6,388 nt of DNA from Candidatus Spyradenecus faecavium (GCA_018713405.1 DVOR01000189.1:1-6388), one strand, 5' to 3'. Positions 1 through 6,388 are shown, numbered from the stretch's first letter. Translations and numbers: made by a program. Notes: generated by a model not told the origin, from the sequence alone.

Positions 1-324
1 GCGTCGCACCGGGAGCTGAAGCGCTTCACGGTCTTCATGATGAGCCGGGTGGAGTGGGGCGAGGCGCTGAAGCAGAGCCTGACGAAGAAGCTGGAGCGGC
101 TGATGGTGACGGACCCTTTCGAGCGGTTGCGCGAGCGGTTGCGCTGGATGAAGGAGACCGGCGTCATCGAGACGCCCCTCTCCGTGGAGCAGGTGGCGAC
201 GCTGATGACCGGGGCCTTCTTCGGGACGCTGCGTGAGGCTTGGCTTTACAAGATGCCGATCGACGTCGTGGCGACGGTGGCGGCAGGTTTGGATTTCATT
301 GTTCAAGGCATCAGGAGCAAGTGA
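1..324 (+). CDS. TetR/AcrR-family transcriptional regulator, C-terminal part only (5' end outside the window)
   Basis: The reading frame is open from the first base and ends at TGA 322-324, giving 107 visible residues. The N-terminal helix-turn-helix domain lies off the left edge, so the family call rests on the C-terminal domain and on context. What is visible is all-helical: a charged helix with ERLRERLR (121-144), then a segment 'GVIETPLSVEQVATLMTGAF', then 'GTLREAWLY', and a last amphipathic helix ending 'LDFIVQGIRSK'. This order (threshold loop, short helix, a G.L..AWL-type helix, terminal helix ending in G-[IL]-R) is typical of the ligand-binding and dimerisation domain of TetR repressors. 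It lies 2 nt upstream of an RND efflux operon in the same direction, and such regulators usually repress the adjacent pump. The ATG codons at 37 and 40 are internal methionines, not the start. Autoregulation is inferred, since no operator is visible. Confidence 0.78.
   Translation, partial: ASHRELKRFTVFMMSRVEWGEALKQSLTKKLERLMVTDPFERLRERLRWMKETGVIETPLSVEQVATLMTGAFFGTLREAWLYKMPIDVVATVAAGLDFIVQGIRSK
121..144 (+). repeat. Perfect 12-bp tandem duplication inside the regulator gene
   Basis: The unit gagcggttgcgc occurs twice back to back (121-132 and 133-144). It is in frame and encodes ERLR twice. Identical codons in both copies, including the less common TTG and CGG, suggest a recent slippage or duplication event rather than convergent coding of a helix repeat. 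Confidence 0.85.
313..317 (+). promoter_or_regulatory. Ribosome binding site of the membrane fusion protein gene
   Basis: AGGAG lies 9 nt before the ATG at 327 and inside the last codons of the regulator gene, whose stop codon is at 322-324. This fixes the start of the fusion protein at 327. It also means ribosomes finishing the regulator terminate on top of the next initiation site, which favours translational coupling. Confidence 0.8.
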
Positions 325-326
325 CC

Positions 327-1544
327 ATGGAAGAGAAGAAGAATCCTTTGAGCGCGACGATCGGTCTGTTGCTGAGCGTTGTCGTGGCGGTGGGTCTGGG
401 GTGGTTCGCCCGCTCGATCTACCAGAACACGCTGGACGCCGAGGCGCAGGCGAAGGCCGTCGAGGCCGCCGCCGCGGCCGCCGCCGTCAAGCCCGTGACG
501 GTGGAGACGGCCCAGGTGACGCTGAAGGCCATCAACCCGCCCCAGAGCTTCATGGGCCACGTGGAGCCGATCCTGGACGTGGACCTGCGCGCGCAGATCG
601 AGGGCACCATCGACGCGGTGGCCTTCCAGGAGGGCGCGACGGTGAAGGAGGGCGACCTGCTCTACCGCATCGACCCGCGGGTCTACGAGGCGCGCGTGGC
701 GCAGGCGAAGGCCGCCCTGGCCGAGGCCGAGGCCCGCAGCGAGAACGCGAACCGCTACTATGAGCGCATCAGCAAGGTGGACAAGCGCTCCGTCACCGAG
801 GCGGAGATCGACCAGGCCTACGCGGACAAGCTGGAGGCGCAGGCCGCCATCGAGCAGTGCAAGGCCGACCTGAAGAGCGCGGAGATCAACCTGGGCTATT
901 GCGAGATCCGCGCGCCCATCTCCGGCCGCATCGGCCAGAGCCTGCTGAAGAAGGGCGACTATGTGTCGCCGTCGCTGGGGACGTTGGCGCGCATCGTGCA
1001 GATGGACCCCGTGCGCGTGGTCTTCTCCGTGCCCGACCGCGCCTACCTGCAGGGCAAGACGGTCGCCGGCACGCAGGGCCTGGCCTCCGACGCCATCCGG
1101 GCGCAGATCCGCCTGGCCGACGGCTCCATCTACGCCCACGACGGCAAGGCCGACTTCATCGGCAACGAGATGAGCATGGAGACGGCGTCGCTGCCCGTGC
1201 GCTATGCCTTCGCGAACCCCGACCAGCTGCTCCTCTCCAACGCCTACGTGACGGTGCTGCTGAGCGAGGCCAAGCCCACGGAGGCGATGGTCATCCCCGC
1301 CAACGCCGTCCTGGCCAACGCCACCGGAGACTACGTCTACGTCAACGCGGATGGGAAGGCCGCCCGCCGCGCCATCACCATCGGCGCGCGCATCGAGGGC
1401 ATGGTCGAGGTCAAGGCCGGCCTGCAGGTCGGCGACGAAGTGGTGACTGAGGGCGTGGTGAACGTCATCGAGGGCGCGAACCTGAACGTGGTGAACCCCT
1501 CGCCGAACGCCCAGCCCGCGGCCGCCGTCACCCTCGCGAAGTAA
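327..1544 (+). CDS. RND efflux periplasmic adaptor (membrane fusion protein, HlyD/AcrA-MexA family)
   Basis: This 405-residue protein links the inner-membrane pump to the outer-membrane duct. Residues 1-9 are short and charged. Residues 10-27 form a hydrophobic helix with no lipobox cysteine, so it is probably held by an uncleaved transmembrane anchor instead of the lipid of AcrA or MexA. An Ala-rich linker follows (about 36-53). The first lipoyl half is at about 85-120, with 'GDLLYRIDP', and the second at 193-217, with 'RAPISGRIG'. Between them is a coiled-coil hairpin (about 121-190) of AcrA-like length. The beta-barrel domain is at about 225-315 and includes 'MDPVRVVFSVPD'. The membrane-proximal domain is at about 317-390 and includes 'VIPANAVL' and 'GLQVGDEVVTEG'. 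At the hairpin tip, R147, V151 and T157 can be matched to the Arg-Leu-Ser OMF-docking motif if one gap is allowed, which is tentative. The start at 327 is chosen for its AGGAG site. An in-frame ATG at 240 would lie within the regulator gene. The pump gene follows after 24 nt. Confidence 0.95.
   Translation: MEEKKNPLSATIGLLLSVVVAVGLGWFARSIYQNTLDAEAQAKAVEAAAAAAAVKPVTVETAQVTLKAINPPQSFMGHVEPILDVDLRAQIEGTIDAVAFQEGATVKEGDLLYRIDPRVYEARVAQAKAALAEAEARSENANRYYERISKVDKRSVTEAEIDQAYADKLEAQAAIEQCKADLKSAEINLGYCEIRAPISGRIGQSLLKKGDYVSPSLGTLARIVQMDPVRVVFSVPDRAYLQGKTVAGTQGLASDAIRAQIRLADGSIYAHDGKADFIGNEMSMETASLPVRYAFANPDQLLLSNAYVTVLLSEAKPTEAMVIPANAVLANATGDYVYVNADGKAARRAITIGARIEGMVEVKAGLQVGDEVVTEGVVNVIEGANLNVVNPSPNAQPAAAVTLAK
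465..485 (+). repeat. GCC-type trinucleotide run encoding seven alanines
   Basis: Seven consecutive Ala codons (six GCC, one GCG) encode residues 47-53 of the fusion protein, in the linker between the membrane anchor and the first structured domain. The run could vary in length by slippage without disturbing the fold. Confidence 0.7.
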
Positions 1545-1552
1545 GGTCACGC

Positions 1553-1560
1553 AGGAGGAG
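1553..1560 (+). promoter_or_regulatory. Strong ribosome binding site of the RND pump gene
   Basis: AGGAGGAG lies in the 24-nt gap between the fusion protein stop (1542-1544) and the ATG at 1569, leaving 8 nt to the start codon. It is the best Shine-Dalgarno match in the window. It supports the 1569 start over the internal ATG at 1590, and so supports the reality of the pump's N-terminal extension. No room is left for a separate promoter or terminator. Confidence 0.85.
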
Positions 1561-1568
1561 CCCCAACC

Positions 1569-4500
1569 ATGGCCGAGCAAGAAAGGATCATGAGCCTCGA
1601 GGAGCTCGAGGCGAATGAGCGCGAGTCCGTCCGCAAGATGGTGGAGGAGTTGCCGAAGAAGAGCATCTTCTCGCGCATCTTCATCAACCGCCCGCGCTTC
1701 GCGGTGGTCATCGCCCTGGTGATGTCCATCGTCGGCGTCATCGCCATCCGGTCCCTGCCGATTGCGCAGTACCCGGAGGTCACCCCGCCCTCCGTGAGCG
1801 TGAGCTGCACCTATCCCGGCGCGAACGCCGTGGACCTGGCGAACTCCGTGGCCATCCCGATCGAGTCGGCGGTCAACGGCGTCGAGGACATGCTCTACAT
1901 GAGCTCCTCCTGCACGGACTCGGGCCACTACCGCCTGAACGTGACCTTCGCCGTGGGCACGGACCGCGACATCGCCCAGGTCCGCGTGCAGAACCGCGTG
2001 GCCCAGGCCGAGTCCAAGCTCCCCAAGGAGGTCACCCAGCAGGGCGTCAACGTCGAGACCCGCTCCGACTCCACCCTCGGCTTCATCTCCTTCCGCTCCC
2101 CCAGCGGCGAGCTCAGCAAGCTGGAGATCTCCGACTTCCTCTACTCCAACGTGCGTGACGCCATCCTGCGCGTGCACGGCGTGGGCGGCGCGGACGTGCA
2201 CGGCGCCCGCATGGCCATGCGCATTTGGCTCGACCCCGAGCGCCTGGCCGCCCAGGGCCTCGACGCCTCCGACGTCATTTCCGCCATCGAGGCGCAGAAC
2301 CTCCAGGCCGCCCTCGGCTCCGTCGGCGCCTCCCCCGTCCTGGACGTCAACGTCCGCGACACCTTCTCCATCATCGCCCAGGGCCGCCTGAGCACCGTCC
2401 GCGAGTTCGAGGACATCGTCGTGCGCTCCGCCGACGAGGGCGGCCTCGTCCGCGTCCGCGACATCGCCCGCGTCGAGCTCGGCGAGCAGAGCTACTCCAA
2501 CACCGGCTACTTCAACGGCCTCGACGCCGTCTCCATGGGCATCGAGCAGACCCCCGGCACCAACGCCATCGAGGCCATGCGGAACGTCCGCAAGACCCTC
2601 AAGGACCTCGAGTCCACCTTCCCCGGCGACCTCGAGTACACCATCGCTTACGACTCCACCGAGTTCGTCCAGGTCTCCATCGACGAGATCGTCAAGACCC
2701 TCATTGAGACCTTCGTGCTCGTGCTGATCGTCTGCTACGTCTTCCTGCAGGACATCCGCGCCACCTTCGTGCCCCTCTGCGCCATCCCCGTGTCGCTGCT
2801 CTGCACCTTCCTGATGCTGAAGCTCTTCGGCTACACCATCAACACCATCTCCCTCTTCGCCCTCGTCCTGGCCATCGGCTCGGTCGTCGACGACGCCATC
2901 GTCGTGGTCGAGCGCGTCCAGCACCACATGGACAAGAACAAGCTCGACCGCAAGACGGCCACCCTGCTCTCCATGCACGAGGTGACCGGCCCGGTCGTCG
3001 CCACCACCCTGGTGTTGCTCGCCATCTTCGCGCCCGTCGGCTTCGTCGGCGGCATCACCGGCCGCATCTACTCGCAGTTCGCCGTCACCATGTCGATGGC
3101 CATCCTCTTCTCGGCCGTCAACGCCCTCACCCTCTCCCCGGCCATCTGCGCCACCATCCTCGGCGCCCCCAAGCCGCACACCAAGTGGTGGGACCCCTTC
3201 ACGTGGTTCAACCGCGTCCTTGACTGGGTGCGTCTGCGCTACGGCGCGCTGGCCCGCTTCTTCGCCGCCCGCCGCCTCCTCACCCTCATGCTCCTGCTCC
3301 TCTGCTTCGCCGGCGTGGCCGTGAGCTACAACATGACCCCCACCTCCTTCCTCCCTGAGGAAGACCAGGGCGTCGTCTTCGTCGACGTCGCCCTCCGCGA
3401 GGGCACCAACCGCGCCGTCACCGACGACTTCATCAAGCGTTTCGATAACGAAGTCCGCCAGCTCCCCGGCGTCAAGAGCACCATGTCCGTCATCGGCTGG
3501 GCTATGATCTCCGGCAACGCCGAGAGCACCGGCATGGTCATCGTCGCCCTCAAGCCCTGGGCCGAGCGCACCGACCCCGACCAGTCCGCCTGGGCCATCC
3601 AGAAGAAGATCCAGGAGATCGCCGCGCGCTACCACGAAGGCAAGTTCTTCGCCATGCTGCCGCCCTCCATCCAGGGCCTCGGCGTCTCCGGCGGCATGAG
3701 CCTCTACTTCCAGTCGCTCTCCTCCACCGACCCTGAGATCATCGAGCAGAACCTCAAGTCCTTCCTCGCCTCCCTCAACCAGGCCCCCGAGGTCGCCACG
3801 GCCTTCTCGCCCTACACCTCCGGCACGCCCCACCTCGAGCTCTCGGTCGACCGCACCAAGGCCGAGTCCTACAAGGTCCCCGTCGCCACCGTCTTCTCGA
3901 CCCTCCAGAACTACCTCGGGTCCTACTACGTCAACGACATCAACCTCGGCACCCAGGTCAACCAGGTCATCGTCCAGTCCGACTGGTCCGGCCGCGCCAC
4001 GCGCGACGACATCGGCCGCCTCTACGTCCGCTCCACCGAAGGCAACCTCATCCCCGTCTCCGCCATCGCGGACACCGAGACCGTCGGCGGCGTGCGCAAC
4101 TACAACCGCTTCAACCTCTTCCCGGCCGCCCGCATCACCGCCAACGCCGCCGGCGGCTTCTCCTCCGGCGAGTCCATGGCCGCCGTCAAGCGCGTCGCCG
4201 GCGAATCCCTCTCCCGCGATTTCTCCTTCGCCTGGACCGACCTCTCCTACCAGGAGTCCATCGTCGAGGGCCAGACCGGCCTCCTCGTCTTCGCCGCCTT
4301 CGTCTTCGGCTACCTCTTCCTCGTCGCCCAATACGAAAGCTGGACCCTCCCGCTCCCCGTGATGACCTCCATCACCGTCGGCGTCGTGGGTGCCTTCCTC
4401 GGCATCATCTACTGGGGCATCTCCCTCTCCATCTACGCCCAGGTCGGCCTCCTCCTCCTCATCGCCCTCGCCGCCAAGAGCGCCATCCTCGTCGTCGAGT

Positions 4501-4805
4501 TCGCCGCCCAGCGCCGCGAACAGGGCCTCGGCATCATCGACGCCGCCGGCGAAGGCGCCTCCGAGCGTCTCCGCGCCGTCCTCATGACCGCCCTCACCTT
4601 CATCCTCGGCGTCCTCCCGATGGTCTACGCCACCGGCGCCGGCGCCGCCAGCCGCGTCCACCTCGGCGCCACCGTCTACAGCGGCATGCTCGCGGCCACC
4701 ACCGCCGGCATGATCATGATCCCCGCCCTCTACTCCCTCTTCGAGAAGATGCGCGAAGGCACCTACTCCCTCTTCGGCAAATCCCACAAGCGCGAGACCA
4801 AATGA
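1569..4805 (+). CDS. RND-family inner-membrane efflux transporter, HAE1 class (AcrB/MexB-like)
   Basis: This 1078-residue proton/substrate antiporter is the motor of the tripartite pump and is expected to work as a trimer. About 36 acidic residues precede the usual start of the family, seen as 'IFINRPRFA' (37-45, compare FFIDRP in AcrB). The remainder matches AcrB in length. Membrane segments fit the 12-helix plan: TM1 about 44-61, TM2-TM6 about 373-530, TM7 about 567-585 and TM8-TM12 about 902-1055, with two large periplasmic porter/docking loops (about 62-370 and 586-900). The proton relay is complete: D441-D442 in TM4 ('VVDDAIVVVE'), K970 in TM10 ('AAKSAILVVEF'), R1000 and T1007 in TM11 ('RLRAVLMT'). 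Other family motifs are 'FLQDIRATFVPL', 'SFLPEEDQG' (593-601) and 'TGAGAASR'. The TM4 sequence fits drug/hydrophobe (HAE1) rather than heavy-metal pumps. The switch-loop region (641-655) and deep-pocket positions differ from AcrB, so the substrate cannot be predicted. The gene overlaps the next one by 4 nt. Codon choice shifts from CTG-type to CTC-type along its length. Confidence 0.97.
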   Translation: MAEQERIMSLEELEANERESVRKMVEELPKKSIFSRIFINRPRFAVVIALVMSIVGVIAIRSLPIAQYPEVTPPSVSVSCTYPGANAVDLANSVAIPIESAVNGVEDMLYMSSSCTDSGHYRLNVTFAVGTDRDIAQVRVQNRVAQAESKLPKEVTQQGVNVETRSDSTLGFISFRSPSGELSKLEISDFLYSNVRDAILRVHGVGGADVHGARMAMRIWLDPERLAAQGLDASDVISAIEAQNLQAALGSVGASPVLDVNVRDTFSIIAQGRLSTVREFEDIVVRSADEGGLVRVRDIARVELGEQSYSNTGYFNGLDAVSMGIEQTPGTNAIEAMRNVRKTLKDLESTFPGDLEYTIAYDSTEFVQVSIDEIVKTLIETFVLVLIVCYVFLQDIRATFVPLCAIPVSLLCTFLMLKLFGYTINTISLFALVLAIGSVVDDAIVVVERVQHHMDKNKLDRKTATLLSMHEVTGPVVATTLVLLAIFAPVGFVGGITGRIYSQFAVTMSMAILFSAVNALTLSPAICATILGAPKPHTKWWDPFTWFNRVLDWVRLRYGALARFFAARRLLTLMLLLLCFAGVAVSYNMTPTSFLPEEDQGVVFVDVALREGTNRAVTDDFIKRFDNEVRQLPGVKSTMSVIGWAMISGNAESTGMVIVALKPWAERTDPDQSAWAIQKKIQEIAARYHEGKFFAMLPPSIQGLGVSGGMSLYFQSLSSTDPEIIEQNLKSFLASLNQAPEVATAFSPYTSGTPHLELSVDRTKAESYKVPVATVFSTLQNYLGSYYVNDINLGTQVNQVIVQSDWSGRATRDDIGRLYVRSTEGNLIPVSAIADTETVGGVRNYNRFNLFPAARITANAAGGFSSGESMAAVKRVAGESLSRDFSFAWTDLSYQESIVEGQTGLLVFAAFVFGYLFLVAQYESWTLPLPVMTSITVGVVGAFLGIIYWGISLSIYAQVGLLLLIALAAKSAILVVEFAAQRREQGLGIIDAAGEGASERLRAVLMTALTFILGVLPMVYATGAGAASRVHLGATVYSGMLAATTAGMIMIPALYSLFEKMREGTYSLFGKSHKRETK

Positions 4806-6388
4806 AAACGTCCACCCTCACCCTCTGTCTCATCCTGACGCTCGCCGCCGGGTGCTCCATCCCCAACCACAAGCCCTACGCCGAGCGCCCCGTCACCGAC
4901 GTCCTTGACGCCGCCACCGTCGCCAAAGACACCCGCCAGGACGCCCTCCCCGGCCTCCTCCGCGACGCCCCCGCCCCCGAGCTCGACGCCTGGTGGAAGG
5001 CCTTCGCCGACGAGCCCCTCAACCGCCTCCTCGCCAAGGCCTACGCCGCCAACCGCAACCTCGCCGCCGCCCGCGCCAACCTCGCCGCCGCGCGCGCCAC
5101 CTGGCGTTACCAGGAAGGCGCCCTCTGGCCCCAGGCCGACCTCGGCGCCGACGTCTCCCGCAACCGCACCTCCCACTACGGCCGCGCCGGCTACGACCGC
5201 TACTCCAACTACACCCTCAACGCCTCCGCCCGTTGGGAGCTCGACCTCTTCGGCAAGAACACCTACCTCATCGACGCCGCCGAAGCCGAGGCCCAGGCCT
5301 CCGAAGCCGACCTCAAGGCCATGTGGGTCGCCGTCTCCGCGGACCTCGCCACCTACTACGTCGAGCTCCGCACCCTCCAAGGCCGACTCATGGTCGCGCA
5401 GGACAACCTCCGCCTCCAGCAGGACAACTACGACCTTCTCGCCGATCGTCACGCCAGCGGCCTCACCACCGCCCTCGTCCTCTCCCAAGCCGAGTACGAC
5501 CTCCACAACACCGCCGCCACCATCCCCGCCCTCAAGGCCCAGATCACCGCCGCCGAAGACGCCATCGCCCTCCTCTGCGGCGTCGCCCCCGGCACCCTCC
5601 CCCCGGAGATCGTCGACATTCCCGACTTCATGGCCACCCAGGCCCAGCCCGGCGACGCCCGCGACGAGGGCGGACGCAAGGCCATCGGCCTCCGCCCCAC
5701 CGCCATCCCCGCCGCCAAGGACCTCAACCTCGACGACGGCATCCCCGCCAACGCCATCCGCCGCCGCCCCGACGTCTACGCCTCCGAGCGCCGCCTCAAA
5801 GCCGCCACCGACACCCTCGGCTCCGCCAAGGCCGAGCGCTACCCCACCGTCTACATCTCCGGCAACTTCGGCCTCGACTCCGTCCACCTCGGCGACCTCT
5901 TCGACTGGGACAGCCACGTCTACGGCATCGGCCCCGGCGTCACCCTCCCCATCTTCCACGGCGGCCAGATTGTCGCCAACATCGACATCCGCACCGAGCA
6001 GCAGAAAGCCGCCCTCGCCGACTACGAGCACACCGTCATCTCCGCCCTCGCCGACATCCGCGACGCCCTCTCCGGCTGCACCCAGGAGCGCCAGCGCCTC
6101 AGCGAGCTCCGCCAGGGCGTCCGCGCCGCCCAGGACGCCTACGAGATCGCCGGCAACTCCTACGACGCCGGCATCGGCGACTTCTTCGACCTCCTCGACG
6201 CCCAGCGCCAGGTCCTCAGCCTTGACGACGCCCGCGTCACCTCCGAAGGCGAGATCGCCAAGCAGCAGATCGCCCTCTACCGCGCCCTCTGCGGCGGCTG
6301 GCAAGGCCAGGAAAACGAGGACACCCCCAACGCCCTCTTCGGCGAGGCCGCTCCCGAGGAACCCCTCCTCGCCCCCCTCGTCCAGCCC
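4802..6388 (+). CDS. Outer-membrane factor lipoprotein of the RND efflux system (OprM/NodT-type, TolC fold); 3' end outside the window
   Basis: ATG 4802-4804 overlaps the pump's stop codon as ATGA. No good Shine-Dalgarno is present (only GAG at 4794-4796), so translation probably depends on coupling. The frame stays open for 529 codons to the last base. Residues 1-17 are a lipoprotein signal ending 'TLAAGC'; Cys18 (4853-4855) would be lipidated, and Ser at +2 fits outer-membrane sorting. Two OMF repeats follow. Repeat 1 has 'WWKAFADEPLNRLLAKAY' (64-81), 'ELDLFGKN' (146-153) and 'GLTTALVLSQAEYDL' (220-234). Repeat 2 has 'RRRPDVYASERRLKAA' (320-335), 'GPGVTLPIFHGGQI' (377-390) and 'SYDAGIGDFFDLLDAQRQVL' (453-472). 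The usual family end is matched at 'ALYRALCGGW' (491-500). A further 29 acidic and Pro-rich residues follow, so the stop is probably close beyond the edge. The linker before 'IPANAIRRRPD' is longer than usual. The protein should trimerise into the exit duct docked by the fusion protein. Leucine is CTC almost throughout. Confidence 0.95.
   Translation, partial: MKTSTLTLCLILTLAAGCSIPNHKPYAERPVTDVLDAATVAKDTRQDALPGLLRDAPAPELDAWWKAFADEPLNRLLAKAYAANRNLAAARANLAAARATWRYQEGALWPQADLGADVSRNRTSHYGRAGYDRYSNYTLNASARWELDLFGKNTYLIDAAEAEAQASEADLKAMWVAVSADLATYYVELRTLQGRLMVAQDNLRLQQDNYDLLADRHASGLTTALVLSQAEYDLHNTAATIPALKAQITAAEDAIALLCGVAPGTLPPEIVDIPDFMATQAQPGDARDEGGRKAIGLRPTAIPAAKDLNLDDGIPANAIRRRPDVYASERRLKAATDTLGSAKAERYPTVYISGNFGLDSVHLGDLFDWDSHVYGIGPGVTLPIFHGGQIVANIDIRTEQQKAALADYEHTVISALADIRDALSGCTQERQRLSELRQGVRAAQDAYEIAGNSYDAGIGDFFDLLDAQRQVLSLDDARVTSEGEIAKQQIALYRALCGGWQGQENEDTPNALFGEAAPEEPLLAPLVQP

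Noticed and set aside
240..326. Extending the fusion protein to the in-frame ATG at 240
   Set aside because: This would overlap the regulator's C-terminus and put an Arg/Gly-rich stretch before the membrane anchor. The AGGAG at 313-317 points to 327.
1545..1568. A promoter or terminator between the MFP and pump genes
   Set aside because: The gap is only 24 nt, largely filled by the RBS, with no hairpin plus T-run and no room for -35 and -10 boxes.
303..4787. A 1494-codon open frame on the minus strand across the MFP and pump genes
   Set aside because: It is in exact codon register with the two real genes, so it exists only because they lack TTA, CTA and TCA codons, as expected at this GC content. 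Its translation is low-complexity Gly/Asp/Glu/Ala/Val with no recognisable domain.
1569..4805. Heavy-metal (CusA-type) RND pump
   Set aside because: The TM4 motif 'VVDDAIVVVE' and the overall domain match belong to the hydrophobe/drug HAE1 class.
4993..6225. A 410-codon + strand open frame inside the OMF gene
   Set aside because: It is out of frame with the OMF, and its product is almost only Arg, Pro, His and Gly, typical of a shifted reading of GC-rich coding DNA.
4763..6304. A 513-codon open frame on the minus strand across the OMF gene
   Set aside because: It is again in codon register with the sense gene and is the mirror of C-ending codons. The product is a Gly/Val/Glu-rich low-complexity string, while the + strand frame carries clear OMF motifs and a lipoprotein signal.
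1..6388. A previously undescribed system or mobile element
   Set aside because: Every gene has a recognisable role in a standard tripartite efflux operon. No transposase, integrase, terminal repeats, CRISPR repeats or tRNA were seen on either strand.

Overview
The window holds one co-directional gene cluster on the + strand, packed almost without gaps: the 3' end of a TetR-family regulator gene (1-324), a periplasmic membrane fusion protein (327-1544), an inner-membrane RND pump (1569-4805), and an outer-membrane factor lipoprotein that is still open at the right edge (4802-6388). This is a complete tripartite RND drug/small-molecule efflux system (HAE1 class, AcrAB-TolC / MexAB-OprM architecture) with its likely local repressor as the first visible gene. 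Gene junctions are 2 nt, 24 nt and a 4-nt ATGA overlap, so the genes are very probably one translationally coupled operon. Its promoter and operator must lie to the left of the window.

The operon itself implies a diderm (Gram-negative type) bacterium: the MFP spans the periplasm and the last gene encodes an outer-membrane lipoprotein. The DNA is GC-rich, with NNC/NNG codons almost throughout. The proteins are clearly not enterobacterial or pseudomonad: the pump has an acidic N-terminal extension, a cysteine pair in the first porter subdomain, and none of the deep-pocket phenylalanines of AcrB. A high-GC member of another lineage (for example the PVC group or a Desulfovibrio-like bacterium) is a guess from general resemblance and is not established by the sequence.

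How the parts work together (family knowledge): the RND trimer takes substrates from the periplasm or outer leaflet, using proton influx through an Asp-Asp/Lys/Arg/Thr relay in its membrane domain. The MFP, anchored in the inner membrane by an N-terminal helix, bridges the pump to the OMF, which forms the exit duct across the outer membrane. The TetR protein would repress the operon until a ligand binds its C-terminal domain.

No mobile element, CRISPR array, RNA gene or previously undescribed system was seen. The least ordinary feature is compositional. The left part is G-rich on the coding strand and uses CTG for leucine; the right part is strongly C-rich and uses CTC almost exclusively, with the switch happening gradually inside the pump gene. 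There is no gene-free stretch longer than 24 bases.
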